From Verrucosispora sp. NA02020 (GTDB lineage Bacteria; Actinomycetota; Actinomycetes; Mycobacteriales; Micromonosporaceae): DNA of 64,000 nucleotides. Position numbers and translations under genes: made by a program. How positions within the stretch are numbered: the first letter of the stretch is position 1; every line of letters starts with the position of its first letter. Below, piece after piece: positions 33,089-40,872 of the stretch. The DNA lies in contig NZ_CP054923.1 in NCBI RefSeq assembly GCF_013364215.1, positions 4,650,001 to 4,714,000 of the forward strand, given 5' to 3'. The notes below the pieces were generated by a model. It was given only the letters and a program-made list of their open reading frames with translations, searched no databases and was not told where the DNA came from.

Positions 33089-33694
33089 TCACCACCAACC
33101 GCAATCACGAGCGACGCGAACGGCCTCGGCCCGGTTGTCCACACCCAGCTTCTGCACCGCGAGCGCGAGATAGTTGCGGACGGTGCCGCTGGAGAGACGG
33201 GCGCGGCGGGCGATCGCCGCGACCGATGATCCGTCCTCGGCCAGCCGCAGCGTCTCCAGTTCGCGCGGGGTCAGCGGGCACGGCGGGATGCTCAGCGCGT
33301 CGGCCGCCAGCGCCGGGTCGACGTACCGGCCACCGGCGTGCACCCGGCGGATCACGTCGGCGAGGGCCCCGCCCGGCGCGCCCTTGGGCAGGAAGCCGCG
33401 CGCTCCCGCGGAAAGCGCGCGGGCCAGGTGTGGCGGGCGTCCCTGCCCGGTGAGGATGACCACCGCGCACTCCGGCAGCACCCGGGCCAGCTCGGCCGCG
33501 ACTGCGAAGCCGTCCTGTCCGGGCATGGCCAGGTCGACCACGGCCACGTCGGGTCGGTGGGCCAGGGCGGCGGTGACCGCCGCCGGCCCGTCGGCCGCCT
33601 GCGCGACGACCGTCAGGTCCGCCTCCAGCTCCAGCAGGGCGGCCAGGGCGGTACGGATCAGTTCCTCGTCGTCGGCGAGCAGGACCCGGATCAT
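33089..33694 (-). CDS. Response regulator, NarL/FixJ family
   Basis: A 201-residue regulator. Receiver: MIRVLLADDEELIRTALAAL, phospho-acceptor D54 in VAVVDLAMPGQDG, and Lys in FLPKGAPGGAL. Output: LTPRELETLRLAEDGSS, IARRARLSSGTVRNYLALAV, a DesR/LuxR-type helix-turn-helix. The ATG at 33694 overlaps the kinase stop by 4 bp. The stop codon at 33089 is the exact border of the low-GC accessory pocket. Confidence 0.93.
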   Translation of the reverse strand: MIRVLLADDEELIRTALAALLELEADLTVVAQAADGPAAVTAALAHRPDVAVVDLAMPGQDGFAVAAELARVLPECAVVILTGQGRPPHLARALSAGARGFLPKGAPGGALADVIRRVHAGGRYVDPALAADALSIPPCPLTPRELETLRLAEDGSSVAAIARRARLSSGTVRNYLALAVQKLGVDNRAEAVRVARDCGWW

Positions 33695-34848
33695 GCGACG
33701 GCCGGTACGGTCGCCTCGACGGTGAACACGTCGTCGGCCCGGTCGACGCGGAGCCGTCCACCGGCAGCGGCGAGCCGGTCGGCCAGTCCGCGCAGGCCGT
33801 GACTGTGCCGGTCCGCCGTCCCCGTCTCGGTCGCCCCGTCGTTCGTCACGGTCATCCGCACCTCGTCCTCCCGCTGGGTGATCTCGATCCGGCACCAGGC
33901 GGCCCGGCTGTGTCGCAGCACGTTGGTGCCGGCCTCGCGGAGCACCGCCGCGAGCTGGGTGGCCGTCTCCGGCGGCAGCTCACCGTCGGGCGGCACGACG
34001 GTGCACCGTACGCCGGACGAGCGCAGCACCTGCGCGACCGCCGTCACCTGCTCGCCGAGGTCGACCCGGCGGTAGCCGTGCACCGTCCGGCGTAGTTCGG
34101 TCAGCGCGGTGGCCGCGAGCCGCTGCGCCTCGCCCGCCTCCCGGGCCGCCCGCGACGGGTCGGCGGCGGCCAGCCGGGCGGCCAGCTCGGCTTTCAGCGT
34201 GATCACGGTCAGGTGGTGCCCGAGCAGGTCGTGCACGTCCGCCGCGAAACGCAACCGCTCCTGGGCGGCGGCCAGCCGGGCCTGGGCCGCCCGCCCCCGC
34301 TCCGCCTGCACCAGCAGCCGCCAGAACCACACCTGGAAGCCGTTCACCACCGCGACGCCGGGACCGGCGGTGCCGACGACCAGCAGCGCCGGCCCGATCG
34401 ACGCGCCGGTCACCTGCGCCACCGCTCCGGCGACCACCATCGCCGCCACGGTGGCCGGAAGGGTCGCCCGCAGCGGGGCCAGCAACGGCACCCCGCCGAC
34501 CGTCGCCGCGCCGAGCCAGGCCCAGGTGGGCCAGTCGCCGACGGCGACCGGTGCGGCCAGCGGCACACCGAGCACCGCGACGGCGGCGTACCCGATCCGC
34601 AGCCGTCGGCGCCGCGCGGCGGACCACCCGGTGGTCAGTGCCGCGCCCACCGCGCCCGCCAGGACCAGCGCGAACGCGCCGATGGCGAGGACGCCGGAGG
34701 CCACCCGCCACGGGTCCGGCTCCCGTGCGAGGCCGACCGCCGGCAGGAACAAGGTGGCGGCCATGCCGGCGGCGAGGGAGACCATCGTCGCCGTCCGGGC
34801 ACGGCGTAGGGTCCGCCCGCCGCCCGGCACCGTCCCGTCCGTCCCCAC
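33691..34848 (-). CDS. Sensor histidine kinase (DesK-type, HisKA_3)
   Basis: A 385-residue kinase with about five N-terminal helices (LAAGMAATLFLPAVGL, LAIGAFALVLAGAVGAALT and others) and no large extracytoplasmic domain. The phospho-acceptor helix is RFAADVHDLLGHHLTVITLK; the ATPase domain has LAAVLREAGTNVLRHS and HGLRGLADRLAAAGG. The DesK type often senses membrane state. Start GTG 34848 is the best upstream candidate but has a weak ribosome binding site. Paired with the response regulator by a 4-bp overlap, and divergent from a membrane protein that could be the target. Confidence 0.9.
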   Translation of the reverse strand: MGTDGTVPGGGRTLRRARTATMVSLAAGMAATLFLPAVGLAREPDPWRVASGVLAIGAFALVLAGAVGAALTTGWSAARRRRLRIGYAAVAVLGVPLAAPVAVGDWPTWAWLGAATVGGVPLLAPLRATLPATVAAMVVAGAVAQVTGASIGPALLVVGTAGPGVAVVNGFQVWFWRLLVQAERGRAAQARLAAAQERLRFAADVHDLLGHHLTVITLKAELAARLAAADPSRAAREAGEAQRLAATALTELRRTVHGYRRVDLGEQVTAVAQVLRSSGVRCTVVPPDGELPPETATQLAAVLREAGTNVLRHSRAAWCRIEITQREDEVRMTVTNDGATETGTADRHSHGLRGLADRLAAAGGRLRVDRADDVFTVEATVPAVA

Positions 34849-34981
34849 GCCGGTCAGGGTAGAACCCGCCACCCCACCGGCGGAGCCCCCGTTCCGCCCG
34901 GTCCGACCGGGCATCGTGCCCGGCCGACCGGGGACGGAACGCGGATTGTCGCCGACGTCGTTCGCCACGACGATCGACGTC

Positions 34982-35869
34982 ATGACCGACGCCCTCGCCG
35001 CACCCGGCGGACCGACCCCGTCCACCCCGACGATCCACGGGCCAACGGCCGCGCCGGTTCGCCACTCGCGCCTGTCGCCGCTGGCCCGGCATCTGATGGA
35101 GATGGCGCTGGCCATGGTGGCCGGCATGCTGGCGCTCGGTGCCGCCCGCGCCGCCCTGGGCGGGCTGCTCGGGCTGGCTCCGGCCACGCCCGGCGTCGCG
35201 TCGCTGCTGATGGCCACCGACATGAGCATCGGCATGGCGGTCTGGATGTGGTACCGAGGGCATTCCGGCCCGGCCGTCGGCGAGATGGTCCTGGCCATGT
35301 ACGTGCCCGTGCTGGTGCTGCTGGTGCCGTACCGGGCCGGGTTGCTCGACGGCGACTCCCTGATGATGGGCACGCACGTGCTGATGGTGCCGGCGATGGT
35401 GGCGGCGGTGCTGCGGCGTCGGGCCGAGTACGCCGTGCACCACCCGAACCGCGCCGCGCCGCGACACCCGTGGGCACGGGCGGTGGCGCAGCGCTGGCCG
35501 GCCGGGCTGGCGCTGCTGATGACCGCCGACAACTGGAGCTCACCCGTACCGCTGGCCGCGTACACGCTGCTGGTCCTGCCGGCCGGATACCTGATCATCG
35601 GCACCGTGCGCCGGCAGTGGGGCGTACCGGGTGCCCTCCGCCTCCAGCTCGCCGGCCTGGCCGGCTGGTCGGGCCTGGCCCTGCTCGCCCTTCTCCTCGG
35701 TGGCGCGGCCGGGCAGTGGCTGGTGGCGTTCGGATGGTTGGCCCACGCGGGCTGGGACGTGATCCATCACCGCACCGGCAAGGTGGTGCCCCGCGCCTAC
35801 GCCCAGTGGTGCGGCGTGATCGACGCGGTCCTCGGGATCACCATCGTCCTGGCGCTGGTCACCACCTGA
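34982..35869 (+). CDS. Polytopic membrane protein of unknown function
   Basis: A 295-residue protein with about seven hydrophobic helices. The N-terminal ones are Met-rich (RHLMEMALAMVAGMLALGAA, LLMATDMSIGMAVWMWYRGH, SLMMGTHVLMVPAMVAAVL), a pattern seen in some copper or haem membrane proteins. A loop with AEYAVHHP and a later WDVIHHRTGK add His pairs. No family is recognised with confidence. It diverges from the histidine kinase across about 130 bp and may be its regulatory target. Confidence 0.72.
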   Translation: MTDALAAPGGPTPSTPTIHGPTAAPVRHSRLSPLARHLMEMALAMVAGMLALGAARAALGGLLGLAPATPGVASLLMATDMSIGMAVWMWYRGHSGPAVGEMVLAMYVPVLVLLVPYRAGLLDGDSLMMGTHVLMVPAMVAAVLRRRAEYAVHHPNRAAPRHPWARAVAQRWPAGLALLMTADNWSSPVPLAAYTLLVLPAGYLIIGTVRRQWGVPGALRLQLAGLAGWSGLALLALLLGGAAGQWLVAFGWLAHAGWDVIHHRTGKVVPRAYAQWCGVIDAVLGITIVLALVTT

Positions 35870-35881
35870 CCGACCGGCTGC

Positions 35882-35917
35882 GCCACGGCCCGCCGCCACC
35901 CGGCGGCGGGCCGTGGC
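35882..35917 (+). terminator. Hairpin terminator after the membrane protein gene
   Basis: Perfect 16-bp arms (GCCACGGCCCGCCGCC and its complement) with an ACCC loop, 13 bp after the stop codon. Confidence 0.78.
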
Positions 35918-35974
35918 CGCGTGTTACCGGTGGTCGCCGCAGCGGCCGGGAGGGCGTGATGAAAAACTTGACCC

Positions 35975-37672
35975 ATGAGTTCCACGCCCGTACCGCCCGA
36001 CGCGACCATGGATCCGCCCGCCTTCACCGATCTCGGCCTGCGACCCGAACTGCTCGCCGCGCTCGCCGCGCTCGGCTACGAGGAGCCGACGCCGATCCAG
36101 CGGGAGGCGATCCCCACCCTGCTGACCGGCCGTGACCTGCTCGGGCAGGCAGCCACGGGTACGGGCAAGACGGCCGCGTTCGCGCTGCCACTGTTGCAAC
36201 GAATGCCGGACGACCGGCCCGGCGGTGATCCCCTGGCGTTGGTGCTGGTGCCCACCCGGGAACTCGCGGTGCAGGTGTCCGAGGCGTTCCACCGGTACGG
36301 CAAGGACCTCGGGGCCCGAGTGCTGCCGATCTACGGCGGGCAGCCGATCGGCCGCCAACTGCGGGCGCTGGACCTCGGCGTGGACGTGGTCGTGGCCACC
36401 CCCGGACGGGCGCTGGACCACATCGCCCGGGGCACGCTACGGCTCGGCAACCTGATCACCGTCGTCCTCGACGAGGCCGACGAGATGCTGGACATGGGCT
36501 TCGCCGAGGACATCGAGGCGATCCTGGAGCACGCGCCCGCGCAACGCCAGACGGTCCTCTTCTCGGCGACCATGCCGTCGCGCATCGAGGGCATGGCCCA
36601 GGCGCACCTCACCGACCCGGTCCGCATCCTCATCGCCCGCGAGCAGCCGGTGGCCGGCGCGGCACCCCGGGTACGCCAGAGCGCGTACCTGGTGGCGCGG
36701 GCGCACAAGCCGGCGGCGCTGGGCCGGGTGCTGGACGTCGAGTCGCCCACCGCGGCGATCGTCTTCTGCCGCAGCCGGGAGGAGGTCGACCGGCTCACCG
36801 AGACGATGAACGGACGCGGCTACCGGGCCGAGGCCCTGCACGGCGGGATGAGCCAGGAGCAGCGGGACCGGGTGATGGGTCGGCTGCGCTCCGGCACCGC
36901 CGACCTGCTGGTCGCCACCGACGTCGCCGCGCGGGGACTCGACGTCGAACAGCTCAGCCACGTGGTCAACTACGACGTGCCGTCGGCTCCCGAGTCGTAC
37001 GTGCACCGCATCGGCCGGGTCGGTCGCGCCGGCCGGGAGGGCGTGGCGATCACCCTGGCCGAGCCCCGGGAACACCGGATGCTCAAGACCATCGAGCGGG
37101 TCACCGGCCAACGGATCACGATCGACAAGATCCCGACCGTCGCCGACCTGCGTACCCGCCGGCTGGAGCTGACCCAGGCGGCGCTGCGGGAGAGCCTGCT
37201 GGAGGACGACCTGGAGCCGTTCCGGGTCATCGTGGAGACGCTCAGCGACGAGTTCGACCTGATGGAGGTGGCGCTCGCCGCGGTGAAGCTGTCCCACGAG
37301 GCGACGCTGCCCGGCTCCGACGAGGCCGAGGAGGAGATCCCGCAGGTGGCGGTCCGTCCCACCCGGGACGCCCGGCCCGGCCAGGACAACCGGGGCGACC
37401 GCCGACCGGCACGGCCCCGCACCGGCGGCACCACCCAGGTCTTCATCGGGCTGGGCCGGCGCGCCGGAGTCCGGCCGCAGGACCTGGTCGGCGCGATCAC
37501 CGGAGAGACCGGCATCCGTGGCCGGGACATCGGCTCGATCGAGATCGCCGACCGGTTCTCGCTTGTCGAGGTGCCCAACGGGGTGGCCGACGAGGTGATC
37601 GCCGGGCTGCGCGGCAGCACCATCAAGGGCCGTAAGGCCACCGTACGCCGAGACCGCGACGACAGCCGCTGA
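35975..37672 (+). CDS. DEAD-box ATP-dependent RNA helicase (DeaD/CsdA-like)
   Basis: A 565-residue RNA helicase. Motifs in order: the Q motif FTDLGLRPELLAALAALGY...PTPIQ, ATGTGKT at residues 60-66, PTRELA, TPGR, VLDEADEML, SATMP, IVFCRSR, ATDVAARGLD and HRIGRVGRAGREG. The C-terminal part (about 490-560: VFIGLGRRAGVRPQDLVGAI, GRDIGSIEIADRFSLVEV) is the DbpA/CsdA RNA-binding domain. It unwinds structured RNA during ribosome assembly or cold stress. ATG 35975 has only a weak ribosome binding site; ATG 36008 is alternative. Convergent with lon. Confidence 0.94.
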   Translation: MSSTPVPPDATMDPPAFTDLGLRPELLAALAALGYEEPTPIQREAIPTLLTGRDLLGQAATGTGKTAAFALPLLQRMPDDRPGGDPLALVLVPTRELAVQVSEAFHRYGKDLGARVLPIYGGQPIGRQLRALDLGVDVVVATPGRALDHIARGTLRLGNLITVVLDEADEMLDMGFAEDIEAILEHAPAQRQTVLFSATMPSRIEGMAQAHLTDPVRILIAREQPVAGAAPRVRQSAYLVARAHKPAALGRVLDVESPTAAIVFCRSREEVDRLTETMNGRGYRAEALHGGMSQEQRDRVMGRLRSGTADLLVATDVAARGLDVEQLSHVVNYDVPSAPESYVHRIGRVGRAGREGVAITLAEPREHRMLKTIERVTGQRITIDKIPTVADLRTRRLELTQAALRESLLEDDLEPFRVIVETLSDEFDLMEVALAAVKLSHEATLPGSDEAEEEIPQVAVRPTRDARPGQDNRGDRRPARPRTGGTTQVFIGLGRRAGVRPQDLVGAITGETGIRGRDIGSIEIADRFSLVEVPNGVADEVIAGLRGSTIKGRKATVRRDRDDSR

Positions 37673-37673
37673 C

Positions 37674-37729
37674 GTGTAAGGAAGGGCCCCCTGTTAACGC
37701 CTGCGGTATAGCAGGGAGCCCTTCTCACC
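37674..37729. repeat. Dispersed palindromic repeat, copy 1
   Basis: A 56-bp element starting GTGTAAGGAAGGGCCCCC and containing TTAACGCCTGCGGTATAG. GAAGGGC and CAGGGAGCCCTTC ends fold back on each other. A second copy in inverted orientation lies at 37795-37853. Elements of this kind recur between genes in Micromonospora genomes, to my recollection. Confidence 0.6.
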
Positions 37730-37750
37730 ACGGCACGCCCCGACATGCAG

Positions 37751-37786
37751 CGACTGGCGCCACCCCGCACGGGATGACGCCAGTCG
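37751..37786. terminator. Hairpin between convergent helicase and lon genes
   Basis: CGACTGGCG (37751-37759) pairs exactly with CGCCAGTCG (37778-37786), 18-base loop. Placed between the two inverted repeat copies, it may end transcription from both sides. Confidence 0.6.
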
Positions 37787-37794
37787 ATGGTGCC

Positions 37795-37853
37795 TCGGGT
37801 TAACAGGGGACCCCTGCTCTACCTCAGGCGTTAATAAGGTGCCCTTCCTTGCA
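37795..37853. repeat. Dispersed palindromic repeat, copy 2 (inverted)
   Basis: On the minus strand it reads GCAAGGAAGGGCACCTTA, TTAACGCCTGAGGTAGAG, CAGGGGTCCCCTGTTAAC. It shares AAGGAAGGGC, TTAACGCCTG.GGTA.AGCAGGG with copy 1. It stops four bases before the lon stop codon. Confidence 0.6.
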
Positions 37854-37857
37854 TCCG

Positions 37858-40194
37858 TCAGGCGGCGGTGAGGCTCTGGCCGCCCAGCGAGGCCGGGTCG
37901 ATCTCGGCCGGGCGCAGCGCCAGGGCGAGCACGTCGGCGACATCGGCGAGCGGGTGTACGGTCAGCGCCTCGCGGACCTCGGTGGGCAGGTCGTCGAGGT
38001 CCGGCTCGTTCCGGGCCGGAATGATCACCTCGGTCAGACCGGCCCGGTGCGCGGCCAGCAGCTTCTGCTTCACCCCGCCGATGGGCAGCACCCGGCCGGA
38101 GAGTGTCACCTCGCCGGTCATCCCGAACTCGGGGCGTACCGGCCGGCCGCTGGCCAGCGACGCCAGCGCGGTGACCATGGTGATGCCGGCGCTGGGGCCG
38201 TCCTTGGGCACCGCACCCGCCGGGACGTGCAGGTGGATCCGCCGTCCGGCGAGGGCGTTCGGGTCCAGGCCGAGCCGGCGGCCGTTGGCGCGCAGGTAGG
38301 AAAGGGCGATGTGCGCCGACTCCTTCATCACGTCGCCGAGTTGGCCGGTCAGGGTCAGGCCCGGCTCACCCTCCATGCTGGTGGCCTCGATGAACAGCAC
38401 GTCGCCGCCGGCACCGGTGACCGCCAGGCCGGTGGCCACGCCGGGCACCGCCGTCCGCTCCGCCGACTCCGGCGTGTGCTTGGGCCGGCCGAGGTAGCGG
38501 GTCAGGTCGTCGGCGCCGACGCGGACCGGCGTCGGGTCGTCGGTGAGGGCCACCGCGACCTTCCGCATGACCTTCGCCAGGGCCCGCTCCAGTTGCCGTA
38601 CGCCGGCCTCCCGGGTGTACTCCCCCGCGATGCGGGCCAGTGCCGGGGCGTCGAGGTCGACCTCGTCGGCGGTCAGCCCGGCCCGTTCCCGCTGCCGGGG
38701 CAGCAGGTGGTCCCGGGCGATGGCCACCTTCTCGTCCTCGGTGTAGCCGTCCAGGGTGACCAGTTCCATCCGGTCCAGCAGCGGGCCGGGGATGGCCTCC
38801 ACCACGTTGGCCGTGGCGAGGAAGAGCACGTCGGACAGGTCGAGGTCGACTTCCAGGTAGTGGTCCCGGAAGGTGTGGTTCTGGGCCGGGTCGAGCACCT
38901 CCAGCAGGGCGGCGGCCGGGTCACCGGCGTACCCGACGGAGAGTTTGTCGACCTCGTCGAGCAGCACCACCGGGTTCATCGAGCCGGCCTCGCGCAGGGC
39001 CCGCACGATCCGGCCGGGCAGCGCGCCGACGTAGGTGCGCCGGTGGCCCCGGATCTCGGCCTCGTCGCGTACGCCGCCGAGGGAGACCCGGACGAATCTG
39101 CGCCCGAGCGCCCGGGCGACGGACTCGCCGAGGCTGGTCTTGCCGACGCCGGGCGGGCCCGTCAGGGCGAGCACCGCGCCGGAGCCGCGCCCGCCGACCA
39201 CACCGAGGTTGCGGTCGGCCCGGCGGTTGCGCACCGCCAGGTACTCCAGGATGCGGTCCTTGACGTCGGCCAGGCCGGCGTGGTCGGCGTCGAGCACGGC
39301 CCGCGCCGCGGCCAGGTCGGTGTTGTCCTCGGTACGCGTGCTCCACGGCATCTCCAGCACCGTGTCGAGCCAGGTACGGATCCAGCCCGCCTCCGGGGAG
39401 GCGTCACTGGCCCGCTCCAGCTTGCCGACCTCGCGCAGTGCCGCCTCGCGTACCTTCTCGGGCAGGTCGGCGGCCTCGACACGGGACCGGTAGTCGGCGG
39501 AGCCGTCCGGGGCGTCCTCGCCGAGTTCCTTGCGGATCGCGGCGAGCTGCTGGCGCAGCAGGAACTCCCGCTGCGACTTCTCCAGCCCCTCGCGGACGTC
39601 GGAGTTGATCTGCTCGGTGACCTCCTGCTCGGCGAGGTGTTCCTTGACCCAGCCGACGAGCAGTTCCAGCCGGGCGGTGACGTCCGGCGCGGCGAGCAGT
39701 TCGGTCTTCTGCGCCAGGGTGAGCCAGGGCGCGTAGCCGGCCGAGTCGGCCAGTTCGGAGAGGTCGGTCATCCGCTCCATCGCGTCGATGACCTGCCATG
39801 CGCCGCGCTGCTGGAGCACGGAGGTCACCAGGGCGCGGTACTCGCGCGCCAGTTCCCGTGCCTTGCCGGCGGGGGTGGGTTCGTCGATCTCGGTCGCCTC
39901 GACCCAGAGCGCCGCGCCGGGTCCGGGCACCCCGGAGCCGATGCGGGCGCGGGCGAGGCCGCGGACGACGGCGGCAGGCTCACCGCTGGGCAGCCGACCC
40001 ACCTTCTCGATGGTGGCGATCGCGCCGACGGAGCCGTACTCGCCGTCGAGGCGGGGCACGGCGAGCAGCCTGCGGTCGCCGGTGGCGCGGGCCGCGTCGA
40101 CCGCGGCCTGGGTGGTCGGGTCGAGGGTCACCGGGATGACCATGCCGGGCAGCAGTACCGCGTCGGTCAGTGGAAGTACCGGAAGAGTTGCCAT
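37858..40194 (-). CDS. lon: ATP-dependent Lon protease
   Basis: A 778-residue cytosolic AAA+ protease. The N-terminal LON substrate domain begins LPVLPLTDAVLLPGMVIPV; a coiled helical part includes KSQREFLLRQQLAAIRKELG. The ATPase has Walker A GPPGVGKTSLG, Walker B VVLLDEVDK and sensor FLATANVVE. The protease has the Ser-Lys dyad: S668 in PKDGPSAGITM and K709 in GGVKQKLLAAH. It degrades misfolded and regulatory proteins. ATG 40194 has CAGGTG 5 bases upstream. An HspR-type box lies at 40217-40237, so heat-shock control is likely. Confidence 0.96.
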   Translation of the reverse strand: MATLPVLPLTDAVLLPGMVIPVTLDPTTQAAVDAARATGDRRLLAVPRLDGEYGSVGAIATIEKVGRLPSGEPAAVVRGLARARIGSGVPGPGAALWVEATEIDEPTPAGKARELAREYRALVTSVLQQRGAWQVIDAMERMTDLSELADSAGYAPWLTLAQKTELLAAPDVTARLELLVGWVKEHLAEQEVTEQINSDVREGLEKSQREFLLRQQLAAIRKELGEDAPDGSADYRSRVEAADLPEKVREAALREVGKLERASDASPEAGWIRTWLDTVLEMPWSTRTEDNTDLAAARAVLDADHAGLADVKDRILEYLAVRNRRADRNLGVVGGRGSGAVLALTGPPGVGKTSLGESVARALGRRFVRVSLGGVRDEAEIRGHRRTYVGALPGRIVRALREAGSMNPVVLLDEVDKLSVGYAGDPAAALLEVLDPAQNHTFRDHYLEVDLDLSDVLFLATANVVEAIPGPLLDRMELVTLDGYTEDEKVAIARDHLLPRQRERAGLTADEVDLDAPALARIAGEYTREAGVRQLERALAKVMRKVAVALTDDPTPVRVGADDLTRYLGRPKHTPESAERTAVPGVATGLAVTGAGGDVLFIEATSMEGEPGLTLTGQLGDVMKESAHIALSYLRANGRRLGLDPNALAGRRIHLHVPAGAVPKDGPSAGITMVTALASLASGRPVRPEFGMTGEVTLSGRVLPIGGVKQKLLAAHRAGLTEVIIPARNEPDLDDLPTEVREALTVHPLADVADVLALALRPAEIDPASLGGQSLTAA

Positions 40195-40216
40195 CGAACA
40201 CCTGCTATCGCATTGA

Positions 40217-40237
40217 GTTGAGCGTGTCTGACTCAAG
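40217..40237 (-). promoter_or_regulatory. HspR-binding HAIR-type box upstream of lon
   Basis: On the minus strand CTTGAGT-N7-GCTCAAC, beginning 23-43 bp upstream of the lon start codon. The published HAIR consensus is CTTGAGT-N7-ACTCAAG, so 12 of 14 fixed positions match with exact spacing. lon is a known HspR target in Streptomyces. Confidence 0.7.
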
Positions 40238-40455
40238 TCGACGCGGGTCGGCGTTGTTCCACGGTGTGACCCAGCACACGAACCGGCCTCGATCGGGTGC
40301 GGCACCGACACATCCGTACCGACGAACACCGGGTAATCGGGATTTACGCGCGGCGCAAAACGCGAGACGCGGCGGACAGGGGCTTTTGTTGCGCAATTGC
40401 GGGGCGATGAGTCAAACTTTGACCACACCCCGCCAGACACAGGGAGTAATCGACG

Positions 40456-40800
40456 ATGGCGAGAAAAGTAATCACGGTGCTGACTGACGACCTCGACGGC
40501 GGAAAGGCCGATCGCACGGTCGAGTTCAGCCTGGATGGCGTGAGCTACACCATCGACGTCTCCGACGAGAACGCGGGAGTCCTGCGTAAGGCGCTGGATC
40601 CGTTTATCAATGCGGGCCGACGGCTCGGACGCGGCAGCGCCGACACCGGTCGCGGACCGCGTCGCGTCACCGCGGCGGCACCCGGAATGAACCGCGAGCA
40701 GAACCGCGCGATCCGGGAATGGGCAGTCGGCAACGGCTACAAGATTTCCGAGCGGGGTCGTATCCCGGTCGAGGTCGTCGAGGCGTACAAGAACCGCTGA
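40456..40800 (+). CDS. lsr2: Lsr2 nucleoid-associated protein
   Basis: A 114-residue histone-like protein that coats AT-rich, often foreign, DNA and silences it. The N-terminal oligomerisation domain starts MARKVITVLTDDLDGG with VEFSLDGVSYTIDVS. The C-terminal DNA-binding domain has NREQNRAIREWAVGNGYKIS and the minor-groove hook RGR in ERGRIPVEVV. Length equals the family norm. AGGGAG precedes the ATG. Alone in its transcription unit and closed by a strong hairpin. The low-GC pocket at 30.5-33.1 kb is the sort of DNA it would bind. Confidence 0.96.
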   Translation: MARKVITVLTDDLDGGKADRTVEFSLDGVSYTIDVSDENAGVLRKALDPFINAGRRLGRGSADTGRGPRRVTAAAPGMNREQNRAIREWAVGNGYKISERGRIPVEVVEAYKNR

Positions 40801-40822
40801 ACAGCGGCGTCGCCCCACAACG

Positions 40823-40861
40823 ACGCGGGCCGTCCGGAACCTGGTTCCGGACGGCCCGCGT
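40823..40861. terminator. Bidirectional hairpin terminator after lsr2
   Basis: Perfect 18-bp arms (40823-40840 and 40844-40861) around CTG, between convergent lsr2 and the secreted-protein gene; followed by TGTTGTT on the plus strand. Confidence 0.82.
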
Positions 40862-40872
40862 GTTGTTCCGGG

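Noticed and set aside
35956..36135. Possible small gene starting GTGATGAAAAACTTG before the helicase
   Set aside because: Although GGAGGG precedes it, the frame soon becomes an Arg-rich shadow of the helicase; at most a short leader peptide.
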